Assembly: GCA_905116865.2 (NCBI GenBank)
Contig: CAJHNH020001585.1
Span: forward strand, 1 to 64,000
Direction of reading: 5' to 3'
From: Candidula unifasciata
Taxonomy: Eukaryota; Mollusca; Gastropoda; Stylommatophora; Geomitridae
DNA: 64,000 nucleotides
Below the pieces are notes generated by a model. It was not told where the DNA came from and did no database searches. It saw only the letters and a program-made list of their open reading frames with translations. A program made the position numbers and the translations under genes. Below are positions 32,690 to 44,344 of this stretch, piece by piece. Each line of letters begins with the position of its first letter. Within the stretch, counting starts at the first letter, position 1.

Positions 32690-33672
32690 ATAATTCACCT
32701 TTGTGTTCACGTGCTGTCTAGTCAACCCACCCACCAGTGTTCTTCTCTTCCACCTTGTACCTCATCCAAGTGTCGTGGGAAGATGTTACATTCGTTGATG
32801 AGCTCTGTCAAGAGCACTATTTAGACTGATGTTCATTTTTGGAAGACTGTTTTTAATGCGATCACTCCATATTTTCACTCGCTCTATACCCGTTGTAATG
32901 TTTTAGTGTTGCTTACTATGGCAGATAGTATGAGATCATTCTTGTTAGGAGTCCAAACCACTTCATTTGTTGTTCTGGCTTTATTCCTAGCATTTTGTCT
33001 GATTTTGTATTCTGTCTTTCCTTGAAACTCCTGCAGCTCTTCTAAGGCATTTTACCGGCGTAATGCTGACCACATTACCCACCCAGTGCAGATTGGTCTG
33101 TGAAAATATGGGGACCTCTTCCCATATATGCCCGATGCGCCTAAGGCATGAAAAGGGATCTTTGCTTTTTATTTTTTACTTTTTGTCTTCCAATCACCAT
33201 TGTCTCTGTCTTTCTAGTGTTTATTTTCATATTATCATACTCCTATTTGTTACTAATTTGACTTAGGTGGCTCTGTAGACATTCCATACTTTTTGCTATG
33301 AGTACCTGGTCGACAGCGAATAGTAATTCTGTAATATCTTCTTCATGATTAAAGCTTGTTTCCTTACATATGGTATCTATCTATGTATGTTATAAAAAGA
33401 AGCGGTGATAGTACACAGCCCTGACACACACAAAAGTTCACTATAAAAGTTCTTGACAATCCTGCCTTCGATCTTATACAGCATTTACTATGTGTATACA
33501 GGCTTTTGCAAATATTAATGAGATGATTGCCGATTCTCTTTACCCCCATACATCCCCACAATATATTCCTGTCGACTCTATCGAAGGCTTTTTTCTTGGT
33601 CTAAGAATGTCAACATGTCTTATTGTGTTCTTTTGCTCTCTCTGATAGCTGTCTCAATGTGTAAATGGCATC
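32690..33672 (-). mobile_element. Family P RTE-type remnant, palm to C-terminus
   Basis: Minus strand from 33672 down: DAIYTLRQLSERAKEHNKT, KKAFDRVDRNILWGC, CQGCVLSPLLFITYIDRY (nearly the family P motif B), then an ITELLFAVDQVLIAKS-like palm in which FADD reads FAVD, and a decayed tail to about 32700. It continues the fingers fragment at 34205-34440; the two halves are separated by a younger LINE insertion at 33685-34192. Confidence 0.8.
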
Positions 33673-33684
33673 TGTGCAACTTCT

Positions 33685-34192
33685 TAGTTAATTAGTTGGG
33701 TTATCATCATTACACTCCGGACATGTCCATAGGTGCTCAGATCCTCCCCTCAGTATTAACCCCAACGTCCGATGGCTAATAGCACCAGTTCTATGTTAAC
33801 AAGTCTTCTGGCGTGCCTGGTGGGCGTCTCGTTTTTTGCTATGCCGATCTTAATTCCCAAGTCTGCCATTCTGGCGAGTGATGTGGATTCACTGCCCCCA
33901 AAGTCCTCTATCCTTCCCATTTCTCTAAGGGCATTAATAATATCAGCATGATGCATAGGCTGACCGTCGGTAGTGATAGCGGATCTAGCCAACCTGTCAG
34001 CTCTTTCATTTCCATCGACTCCTGCGTATTCTGGAGAGAAAAAAAAGGTGACTCCATGCACAGTGGACTTCTGTAATGATTCAAGCCATTGTCTTCGCAC
34101 CGAACCTGCCTGAACCCTCCGGATCATACTCAATCACTGGGTATACATGCGTGGGTGTATTTTTGTGTTTCGAGCCAGGCAAACGCTTGTGT
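33685..34192 (-). mobile_element. 5'-truncated RNase H LINE, family B, nested in family P
   Basis: The minus-strand frame reads LSMIRRVQAGSVRRQWLESL, EYAGVDGNERADRLARSAIT, HHADIINALREMGR and AKNETPTRHARRLVNIELVL, followed near 33690-33760 by a GGSEHLWTCPEC-like end. GVDGNERADRLA is the C-terminal RNase H motif. TGTGCAACTTCT flanks it at 33673-33684 and 34193-34204, a 12-bp target-site duplication. The insertion splits the NRSCT/DA motif of the host RT. A homologous copy lies at 56380-57080. Confidence 0.85.
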
Positions 34193-34204
34193 TGTGCAAC
34201 TTCT

Positions 34205-34440
34205 GTTTTGTCAAAAGCCCATCTATGCTTCTGAAAGTTGATACACGATAAGTGGTTTTAGCCTTTTTTCGAAACATTTTTCCAGTGTGACTGAGAAGTG
34301 ATATTCCTCTGTAATTAGCACGGTCCCTCTTACTTCTTTTATTTTTCTATAGTGGGACAATGACAGCAGTTTGCCAATCTGATGGTGTTTCTTGATTTTC
34401 CCATGCCACCTGAAATATTCTCTCCCTTTGTCCCCCATCT
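34205..34440 (-). mobile_element. Family P RT fingers fragment (host of nested LINE)
   Basis: Minus strand reads ILEKCFEKRLKPLIVYQLSEA-like sequence, then MGF..NRSCT at the insertion boundary, preceded by an upstream DW...IVPL / NYRGISLL region in decayed form. It joins in order to 32690-33672 once the insertion is removed. Confidence 0.65.
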
Positions 34441-34507
34441 CTTCTCTCTTCGATTCCCCCTTTCTATGTCATTATTCTCTCTTTTCCTGAGCTACGTAGT
34501 CTAGACC

Positions 34508-35364
34508 TGTTGGTACTGTTACGGTGATGATTGTGGTACCTGCACCATACAGTACTGTTACGGTGATGATTGTGGTACCTGTACCATACAGTACTGTTAC
34601 GATGATGATTGTGGCACCTGCACCATACAGTACTGTTACGGTGATGATTGTGGCACTTGCACCATACAGTACTGTTACGGTGATGATTGTGGCACTTGCA
34701 CCATACAGTACTGTTACGGTGATGATTGTGGTACCTGTACCATACAGTACTGTTACGGTAATGATTGTGGTACCTGCAAAATACATTACTGTTACGGTGA
34801 TGATTGTGGTACCTGCAGTACTATTACAGTGATGATTGTGGTACCTGCAGTACTGTTATGGTGATGATTGTGGTACCTGCAAAATACAGTACTGTTACGG
34901 TGATGATTGTGGTACCTGCACCATACAGTACTGTTACGGTGATGATTGTGGTACCTGCACCATACAGTACTGTTACGGCGATGATTGTGATACCTGCACC
35001 ATACAGTACTGTTAGGGCGATGATTGTGGTACCTGCACCATACAGTACTGTTACGGTGATGATTGTGATACCTGCACCATACAGTACTGTTACGGTGATG
35101 ATTGTGGTACCTGCACCATACAGTACTGTTACGGTGATGATTGTGGTACCTGCACCATACAGTACTGTTACGGTGATGATTGTGATACCTGCACCATACA
35201 GTACTGTTACGGTGATGATTGTGGTACCTGCACCATACAGTACTGTTACGGTGATGATTGTGATACCTGCACCATACAGTACTGTTACGGTGATGATTGT
35301 GATACCTGCACCATACAGTACTGTTACGGTGATGATTGTGGTACCTGCACCATACAGTACTGTT
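34508..35364. repeat. 39-bp minisatellite, about 22 copies
   Basis: Unit 'gtactgttacggtgatgatt' plus 'gtggtacctgcaccataca'. The length is a multiple of three and the unit has no stop in several frames, giving long pseudo-frames on both strands. Two short variant units near 34815-34860 lack part of the unit. Confidence 0.97.
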
Positions 35365-35399
35365 GAGCTCATGTTGTTTGCTCTTAGCAGGCTGCTCAG

Positions 35400-36220
35400 C
35401 TTTCCAAAAAGGGAAATAACACAATGGAAAAACCTTTGCCACTGGCAAGGAATAGAGCTAGGGATTCGGCTTTCACTAAGGATTGACTTATCTGCATTCT
35501 GCAAATAAAGTTGTGCAGCAAGCAAGGTTTGAAAGAATGACATACTATATGACAGGTTCCTGAACCAATGAGTTGCTGTGGGTTTTCTGTCTGGTCACAA
35601 AGCAATGATGAGCTATGACAATTTTCAAAGAAGAAATTACAAAAATAGTGCTGGTTAAGATTATAATCTTGTTTACATTTTTAGACTATTATACACCTTT
35701 TTTAACAGTATCAGGGACACAGGATATGCTTTTTCTGTTATTTTAATTTGATTTATAGGAGATCTTTCTTTGAAGCTAACAGGGACCTTTTCTGAGATTA
35801 CTTGAACAGGATAATTGTTTTAGGTATTTAATATTTTTGATTTGAATGGTTTGACATAGATGGATTAGTGAATGGAGATTACAGATAATTGTGCAACTAT
35901 ATAATTATGATTGAATATTTTTTGAAATGACAGATTTTCTTATTCCAATGAATTAATTTAGAATTCTAGAATGCACTTTGTTTGTAATTTGTTCTGGAAG
36001 AATCTTTTATTTTTTAAAGTTTTTGCATTTTTAGAATTAAATTGACATATTTTTAATTAGGATTAATAATTCCTTTGGATTTTCTGATTTGAGTGGAAAG
36101 TAAAAATGTGCAAGCTATTTTTTTTTTCATGTAGTATTATTTTTTCAATAGATTCTGGTTATATGATAATCTTGTTTAACATCTTTTAGATTTATAAAAT
36201 CTATCACCTTTTTTATTATT
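35400..36220. other. AT-rich intron sequence, nothing recognised
   Basis: End of the last intron. One short stretch, 'gtgaatggagattacag' followed by 'ataattgtgcaac' at about 35873-35903, closely resembles part of the terminal exon at 36286-36310. No other feature. Confidence 0.5.
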
Positions 36221-36227
36221 TTTTTAG

Positions 36228-36255
36228 TATGAAGAGACAGACAGTCGAGTGTTGA
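36228..36255 (+). CDS. FAM120A: FAM120A-like gene, terminal exon (to first stop)
   Basis: Acceptor 'ttattttttttag' ends at 36227. Phase 2 from the previous exon gives T, then MKRQTVEC and TGA at 36253-36255. The same frame then stays open for 34 codons, including DFNEVEDEVNGDYSCATEDE and EDGESAPVDVHA, up to a second TGA at 36358-36360. The acidic extension looks more protein-like than chance UTR. Either the protein ends at the first stop or that TGA is an error or mosaic artefact. This end is the least secure part of the model. Confidence 0.5.
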
Positions 36256-37335
36256 TGGCAGGACTTTAATGAAGTTGAAGATGAAGTGAATGGAGATTAC
36301 AGTTGTGCAACCGAAGATGAAGAAGATGGAGAATCAGCACCTGTTGATGTTCATGCTTGAGTAGTAAATGGTAGATGTGGTTTTGTCTTTGAGTGAAAAA
36401 TTATGAATGACACATGCACTTTTTTTAAGAAAGTTATTTTAAACATTAGGTATTGTCTGTTATGATTAGCTACTATATTGTGAAAACTGGATTTCTCCAT
36501 ATAGTTATTTTATATTTGTGAGACAGTTTTCTTATTGTTGTTTAGTTTTTTTTTATATTGAGGTACTTTTATGAAGCATTGTTATTAAGGAACATTGTCT
36601 AGTTTTTAAAATATTGTGTTGTTGTTTGTTTAAAGTGGCTTGTGACAAATTATATGTTATGAGGAAGCTGATAATAATGCTCCATTCAATAATGAAATGC
36701 TCATGTGGAGAGTAAAAGAAGTCTGCAAAGTATTTTTTTTTTTAAATGTATCTCATGTGTTGCTTGCATTTAATGGTATTGTTTTGTTATCCTCATTGTA
36801 AGCTCAGATTTGAGTGCATAAATTAACATGTTTTACATTCATTAAGTTTCATGTGAAAGTGAAGTCTAAGTGTTGCATGGCAGGACTTTCATTGTTCCTG
36901 AATATAACATCTATTTGTAGTTGTTTCCAACTACTTTGAGCATAGCTTTTGTAATGTGACATCTTTCATCAGCCTTATGCCTCTCTTTAATGCCAGATTA
37001 GTTGAGCTCTGCTTTTTTTTTCAGTATGTTTACTGTAATCCTTGTCTTCAGATTTAGTTTTGCTAGAAATTGCTTAGAATTAAAAAATGTCCATTTTGAT
37101 GATGTATTCCTGCTGTCAGCCGTGTTCCCTCTAGACATAATTGTCTGTATCTGTTATGCCCAGATTGCTGTCCCAGTTAGTTGTCACATTAATACATTTT
37201 GATCATTATTTTTGACATAAGACTGTGACACAAGACAGATAGGGGATAGAGATTTCATGTGAGAAATGGTTGGAACAGAAGCAACTTAGGCATAGTGTGT
37301 ATTGGCTGACCAATAAACAGGATTTGTACAGAATG
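36256..37335 (+). other. Probable 3' UTR of the FAM120A-like gene
   Basis: AT-rich sequence without coding signal after the terminal exon. A canonical AATAAA is at 37312-37317, so a cleavage site near 37330-37340 is plausible. Other AATAAA hexamers occur further on (for example near 43230 and 46820), and I cannot tell which is used. Confidence 0.35.
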
Positions 37336-38319
37336 AGTTGAATATCCTTTCTTTTCACAAATATATTTGAAGCATGTTTCCAAAGTACATTGTTTTTCTA
37401 CATTTGTTGTGAGAAGTCTGTGTTTTCAAGTAAGTTATTTGTCAAACTGTTGATATGGTTTAACTTGTTCAGCTGAACATAGCATCATTAAGCATAGCTG
37501 AAATGAAGATCAGACTGCTGTGAATACAAACGTGTGTGTGTTTTATATGTGGGCTCACATGTGCATTAGTGCATGCTGTGTTTCCAGGGTTGGCAGGATT
37601 ATCTTGTTTCATCTTCTAAACTGGCCCAGAAAGAAACATTAGACTTCAAATCACCCCTATCCATCCCAGTAACTGTATTATTTTTGGTTGTATCCCCGCC
37701 TCCTTTTTTTTGGGTGGTCATAGGGTGAAATTGTCTGTATAAATAGTCTTGATATTATGCTATGAATTTTAAACACTGAATTCTCAAGCAGATTTGCTTG
37801 ATATCTAAGCCAGGATTGATCACTCAGTTAGGAATGAACAGTTACTTCATTAGAGAGACATTTAGACAGTAATGCCCCAAATGTTTGTGCTCAGCTAAAA
37901 ACGAAGGTGAAAAACATAAAATCTTGTACATTTCACATTTGTGAGGTTTTAAAAAAAATATATATCACAGTAAGTTGTTATCAAATTTCCAGTTGCAGAA
38001 AAGGAAAACAAAAACTGGGAAACATATTTTAATGCTGTATTTGGAAGATGTATGGAAGCACAGATAGTCACTGAGTTCAGAGACTTACAACTTGAGAAAG
38101 TGGAAAGACAAACCTGTGCTATGGGCTTTGACCGGGGAAATGTGCTGATTGCATTGTTATTGGCTAGACTGCATATTACAAGTCAATATTGAGCATTAGA
38201 GCTTTTAGTTAACAATGGTAGTGACTTTGAAATTAGACATCTTGGATTTTCAGCTTTAAGCAAAGTGTATTCCTTGATAGCTCACAGAGGATCAGATTTT
38301 GTAAGGAAAGCAATTTTTT

Positions 38320-38800
38320 TGGAAACCTTCCAAGTTTATAAAAGTTGATGAAATCTGGGCTTATTATAAGTCTGAGACGCAACTGCAGTCATTTAAGTGG
38401 TATTATCCAGACGCCACAAGAAATTCAAAACAGCAGGAAAAGGTTACAATCAGTACATCAAAACTGTTTCTAACCTGACATTGCACAACCTCCAATAAGT
38501 AATAAGACATAAAACATTGGAAGCCGTCAGTAATGTTGGTAGGGCAGTATGTCTCTTGCACCCTATAGCCCTGGTCTGACTCCTTGATTTTCGTCTGTTT
38601 AATCCACTTTCAAATGCACTCGGTGGGACAAGGTCTGACAATAATTAGGATGTTATTCATGCTAAGAACAAATGGCTACATGAGGAGGACAGAACCTGCT
38701 ACAGGCTGGGTGTGGATGGTCTGTTTTGTGTGTTGGCATAATGTCATAGAAGTGCAAGTGTCCATCCACTTATATTATGATGTGATATAGAAAATTGTGT
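38320..38800 (+). pseudogene. mariner/Tc1-like transposase remnant
   Basis: Plus-strand broken frames give VDEIWAYYKSETQLQSFKW, matching the mariner GDETWV...PE.K.QS..W block, then a PYSPGLTP-like match to PYSPDLAP(S/C)D and PLSNALGGTRSDNN ... VIHAKNKWLHEEDR, matching the C-terminal PLK..L.G.RF....V..A...WL. Several in-frame stops and shifts make it dead. The catalytic third Asp region and terminal inverted repeats are not recognisable. It lies downstream of the FAM120A-like gene. Confidence 0.7.
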
Positions 38801-39209
38801 CAAGGACATCATGTGTTATTTCGTGAGTGAATTTCAAGCAGTTTAAAAACAGAAATGTTTAGGCAACACGAATATCTCTTGCATTTACAGATTCATTGTA
38901 ATCATTTGCCTTCGTTGACATGTACCAGGATTCAGGTTCCGCAGCAGACTGGCTGGGAAAAATCATCATCTGGTGGTTTTCAGGCAAAGGTCATCGTGTC
39001 ACATGATAGAAGAGATTGAGATCTTATTGCGTAATATTTCTATGATCAGCAATGAATCCATTGCAGCCAACCTGCATTGTGGAGACGACACAGTGGGTTT
39101 CTTAAGATTGCATCCAAGTATTGATAATCACATTTGAAACCCTTAATAGAGAAAAATATTTATTAGAGCATTTGTTTCACATGGATAACATAAAACAGAG
39201 GGTTTTTGT

Positions 39210-39345
39210 GGCTATGGTTTTTACAGGATGAGGTAGCCAACGTCAAGCCCAACCCTACCCTTAGTCGCCTCTTACGACATGCCTGGTAGGGTGCAGTGTC
39301 ACTATTCTTTGCTTCCCGTGAGGGCCCCGGTGACACACGGGCGTT
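39210..39345 (+). mobile_element. SINE-like conserved-domain fragment
   Basis: Contains 'cccttagtcgcctcttacga' then 'catgcctggtagggtgcagt'. This resembles the highly conserved central domain of metazoan SINEs (TAGTCGCCT(C/T)TTACGACA(C/T)GC...) that I recall as the Meta domain; the name is from memory. No tRNA head is evident. 38830-39200 and 39350-40250 show nothing else I recognise. Confidence 0.45.
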
Positions 39346-40249
39346 TGAAATCAATCAGACAGCCAAAAATTTGATTAGAAATGAGACAACAGTTACCATC
39401 TGATATATAACCCAGCTTACAGTTGACGTGTTTTACTCAAGCAAAGATCATTCTTAGAAATTGTCCAGTTTCTAAATAGTTGCAGCCTCTGTCCAAGAAA
39501 CTTGCATTTGTCTGGTTTCTGATGCTTGTGTCCCAATGTCCTGTGAAGGAAATGGTCCAACCTAGTTCTTTGTCTTAGAGATAACTTCTCATTTCAATAT
39601 TATAATCTTTTGTTTCAGATACATAATTTAGTGACATTCATTGCTGTTTTCTGTCTGTTGTAATTGCAGTCTGTTTATGTGATGTTATTGTATTCTCTGC
39701 TAACACTATCTTCCAAATATTGAATTACCTTTAAGTTCTCTTGAGGATTTTATTTTATAATTACTTAGTTGAAGAAGAACACTTTCAACGTGTATTCAAC
39801 AGTATTAAAACAGTATATGTGTGCATGTTTGTTGAATATTCACTTTTGCTCAGTATTGTCATACTCCTGTATGTTTTTAAAAAAAAAACTATCTCTGCTC
39901 ATCACTCGGATCATTCTTAACATCAAAACTCATATTTGTCATTCTACGCTGCACTCAACCTTTTTTTCCTTCACAGCATATTCTGATGTCCTACATTGAA
40001 GGAATGATATTTTTGTGGTGTCCTGCAGTGATTTGAAGATTTAAATTTGTTTAAATCTCAAGTCTTTTTTTTAAAGAAAAATCACACTGATACAATAAAT
40101 AAAACAAAAAACAGCTACAAAAAGTTGTTTAATAGCATATCTGCTAGCTGGCCATATGATGCAAAATATCAAGCTTATTGGCTTATACTCCAACCAGAAG
40201 ATAAATGCCAACACAGTTGTAATGTAACTTTAAAAAACTCAACTTAACA

Positions 40250-41140
40250 AGCTGTTTCAGTCAGTGTGTGTATATTCTTGGAATGTTGGAAGACAACACC
40301 AACCTCTTTCCATATGCAGACAGCAAATCATGCAGTGTTGCTTGCCTGCACACCAGGTGGGACTCAGGCTTGAATGAACCGTCCACACAGATTATCATTG
40401 ACCATGACTGCCACCTCAGCCTTCCTCACATGGCTACCTGGGAATATCCTGGGAAAAAAGTCAGCCCGTCTGGTACTGATAATCTCACCCAGTGTGGTGC
40501 CGATTGGTCTGTCTAAACAAAATGATAGCAACATATTACATTTCCAGGTATGGAAATGCACCTTTGACTGTTTTAACTTTCACGCTGGTAGGCCTGGGCT
40601 GTCATGGTTTGCCACCCTACACGATCACTGCTGTCGATCAGGTCTGTGTTCTTGATCTGATTATACTAGTACTGCCAAGCCATGTAGGTATGAACTTTTT
40701 CAGGGCCAGAAGATTTGGCAACAGATACCTGAATGGGGGAAATATAAGTTCTTTCAGAACCAAGCTTTTCTTTGTCGTTCCAAAGATAACATGAAATTCT
40801 TGTTGTCTTCTGTGACTGAGAGTTGTTATATTAACCACTTGTATAAACATTATTAGTGCTGCTGCTACTTCTGTTAAAGTTTTGTTTCCTGTTATCTGCT
40901 ATTCTCTGTATCCAACCATTGCTAGCTGCTAACCTGCTTGATATCAGTCATGTGTGGTGATTTAAAATAATGAATTGTATTATTGCTTCTCACTTTATTC
41001 TCCACTGTATGTATATGTGATGGGTCATAAGACTTCTGGAAGATTTGTTATGACTCTTAGTTGTACTCTAGGTTTCTGAGCCACATTGAAATAATTGTTC
41101 ATATCAGTGTTTTTGATATATAATAATAAAATAATATATA
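40250..41140. other. Unassigned sequence with short open frames
   Basis: Moderately GC-balanced stretch with overlapping frames on both strands (for example minus 40561-40364 with an RADFFPRIFPGSHVRKAEVA segment). I cannot match any to a family. It may be decayed transposon. 40870-41140 is AT-rich with a (TA)n-like 'ataatatatatat'. Confidence 0.3.
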
Positions 41141-41142
41141 TA

Positions 41143-41706
41143 TGCTGGTGACTTGTCTGTACCCACATCCTAGGACATCAGTTGTCTGTACCCACATCCT
41201 AGGACATCAGTTGTCTGTACCCACATCCTAGGACATCAGTTGTCTGTACCCACATCCTAGGACATCACTTGTCTGTACCCACATCCTAGGACATCAGTTG
41301 TCTGTACCCACATCCTAGGACATCAGTTGTCTGTACCCACATCCTAGGACATCACTTGTCTGTACCCACATCCTAGGACATCAGTTGTCTGTACCCACAT
41401 CCTAGGACATCAGTTGTCTGTACCCACATCCTAGGACATCAGTTGTCTGTACCCACATCCTAGGACATCAGTTGTCTGTACCCACATCCTAGGACATCAG
41501 TTGTCTGTACCCACATCCTAGGACATCAGTTGTCTGTACCCACATCTTAGGACATCACTTGTCTGTACCCACATCCTAGGACATCAGTTGTCTGTACCCA
41601 CATCCTAGGACATCAGTTGTCTGTACCCACATCCTAGGACATCACTTGTCTGTACCCACATCCTAGGACATCAGTTGTCTGTACCCACATCCTAGGACAT
41701 CAGTCC
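41143..41706. repeat. 29-bp minisatellite, about 19 copies
   Basis: Unit 'cagttgtctgtacccacatc' plus 'ctaggacat'. Variants are mainly cagttg versus cacttg, recurring at intervals. Confidence 0.97.
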
Positions 41707-41749
41707 CACCCATTCCTGCTCCATCCTGTGATGCAGCAGTCATCTCTTA

Positions 41750-42060
41750 ATGCTCAAAGTACCCAATAGGAGTTGATTGGCTTATCTTCTTTCTCTGCCC
41801 CGCAAGTCGTGTTTGCATGCTTGTCCTCGTTTCCAACAGGCAGTTCATTTTCTCTGACTCCATCCCAGTCTCTAGAACTCAGCATATTAAGTGTAGCTGC
41901 CAACCACTGCAAGCATGGCCAGTTGGTCAGCTTGGCTATCCTCAGCCAAGATAGTTTCTTCAGGCAGGACTTCTGGGTTTGCCAGTTTAGATCTTCTGAA
42001 CGTATGCTCATTGAGTCACTCACTATCAGTGACACTATGACTGGTCTGCCAGCCATGCAA
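41750..42060 (-). other. Open frame of 100 codons, possible LINE ORF1 remnant
   Basis: Minus frame 42056-41754 includes VIVSLIVSDSMSIRSEDLNW and SWLRIAKLTNWP. SDSM..IR.ED looks like the start of an SGNH-type esterase block (GDS) found in some LINE ORF1 proteins, but only weakly. It abuts the 29-bp array. 42060-44340 holds other short frames and AT-rich sequence with no recognised gene. Confidence 0.2.
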
Positions 42061-44344
42061 GCATCCTGGTAATAGCTGCTGCCTCATCGTCATGCTAGAA
42101 GAGTTGTACTAAATGCCTGACTTTCTTATTTTACTGTCTTTCCATTTACCTGTGCTGTGTATGCTCGCTGATTATAGCGCTTGTTTCTGTTCCTTGTTTA
42201 TTGGCAGTAAGCTCCAGTGGAAAGTCCTGTTTGTTCATTCATTTGGACTTTGGCTTTGTGCCAAGTCTGAGTTTTGTTAGAACATCCATTTTACTGGCTT
42301 ATTGGTGTGCACTTGGTTGTTCCTTGCGGCTTGGGCAGATGCAGTTCAAAGCAAGTCCCCAATTAGACCACTCCTATGACATGCTTGTCAGAAAGGCAGT
42401 GGGTCTATTCTTGTTTTCTCCATTGTGGGGCCCCAGAACCCACAGCGGGAGCTCTTATTTCAGTATCAGGGGATACCAGGCTCCATTGTCTGCAATGCTT
42501 ACCCAGGGTGATTGTTGGCTCATAGTGCTCCCGCAGTTTCTATCCTTTCAGCATTGAGCCCGACATGTTCTAAGGGGCACATTTTGGCTTATGCTATCCT
42601 CTGCTTTGGTCATAAAGACAGCCCTCTCTTTAGGTGGTTACCTTTGTTCACACATGAGCGGCTGTGCAGAGTGTGTTTTATGTCAGCAGCAACATGAAGG
42701 TACACACACAGTGCCATTGCCTTAGCCCTCTTGTCTGGTGATCATGTCTGGCAAGACACCACTAGTGTCTCTTGTGCACATGAGAATCAGTCTCATGGCT
42801 TCATTTTGCACTTTCTCTAGTCTGTCCAGCTGATTTCTGTTGATTGTAGGGAGGCTTAGTCTGTTGTCAGTTATTGAAAGTTAAGCAACAGCCTTCTATT
42901 TTGTCAATCACCTGTGTAATCCCAACAATTAATGTCAAGTAATATTTTCATCATGTAATCAATGTGACTTGGAATCAAATTGAGCTGACCCTATCATTGA
43001 GTGCAACTTTAAAATGGTGATTACTTGTGCTAAGTTCAGCATGCATTGTTTTGTTATAAACTTTGATTTTCTTTGTTGCTATTTTTAATAAGGTTTTATA
43101 TTATTAGCTCTGGACATATTCTGAAGTTTAGATTTCTAGAATCAAATAGTTCTTTAGTGTCGTTCAACACCACAAAAAATAGCACAGTCCTCTCTATAAA
43201 CTATGTTGGCAAATATAAAAGGGTTGTACAATAAACATCTGACTGATACAGGCTGTGCTTGCAACCAGCAGTCATCAATCATCACAAGTGTCTAGGCAGG
43301 AATAGACTGTTGGGTGAGTGGTTGGCACATATCACCCTATAATATCACTGCTTGAAAGAATGGCACTGGTAACAAACATCATTATCAGTGTTTACAAACT
43401 GCTCTGGTTCAGTGTTCAGCTTTTGCATGTAATAGCTAGCAGCCTAGCAAGTAATGGCTTCACTGCAACCTCAGGAACATTACTCTCATTGCTCGGTGAC
43501 AGTGCAGAATTCTCATTTACTGGCACATCTGCTACTGATAAGCCAGCCAGCCTGCCTAAAGCAGTTTGCAATAGTTGCAAGCAAAAAACTCTGTCCCCTG
43601 AATATTTTAACATTAAAATAGCATCAAGAAGTACTGTCCTGAAATAACCAGAACATCATATTAACATTGTATATTATTTCTCATTAAAATGCAGATAGGT
43701 CCTGAAATATTTTCAAGTTGGAAGTAAACTTTGTTTTTCAGGTATAAAATTTAGTTTTAAAACTTTTCTTTTTTATTAATATTCTGTAAATTTAATATAC
43801 TGTTTTTGGGCAAGTGTGTTATTGGTGTACCGTAAATTAAATTTATCACTGTACAACTGCAACAATAGTGTTTTAAAGTACAATAAAATGGTGCACTCCA
43901 ATTAGCTTTGTTTAAAATATAGAATGCCATTTTCTTTGACAAGGGGTCTGTTTACATGTTCACTGGGGGGTCTTTTTTTTTTTTCCTGAAATATGTTTCA
44001 AATATAAGGAGCATTCATTTTAAACCCATTTAAATGGCCTTATTACAGAAACACGAAGAAACATCAACAGGAGTGGCAGAATAAAACAAAACATGAATTT
44101 TAAATGAATTATGCATCATGGATTGCTCAGAAAAAGTCTCTGGAGGCATTTAAGCAAACATCTCATTGCTTAGGTGGGTAGGCAAGGATCAAGTTTTCTA
44201 CATCTGATGGTCAATCAATATCACTGTGAACACAGGATCATACAGTTTCTTATGAACAACTCTTTGCCCTAGTTGACACATCCAATTTTGCTTGCAAACG
44301 TATGTTATGATAGTGATTCACCTGTATTGCTGCATTAATTTTAG

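Noticed and set aside
34472..35543. Long frames of about 220-240 codons on both strands, one Cys/Tyr-rich
   Set aside because: All derive from the 39-bp minisatellite, which is open in several frames because its length is a multiple of three. No splice or domain support.
36253..36255. Selenocysteine codon in the FAM120A-like gene
   Set aside because: FAM120 proteins are not selenoproteins as far as I know, and I see no SECIS-like element. Sequence error or normal termination is more likely.
43318..43647. 109-codon plus-strand frame
   Set aside because: No recognisable domain, no splice context, and an equally open antisense frame; probably chance or decayed repeat.
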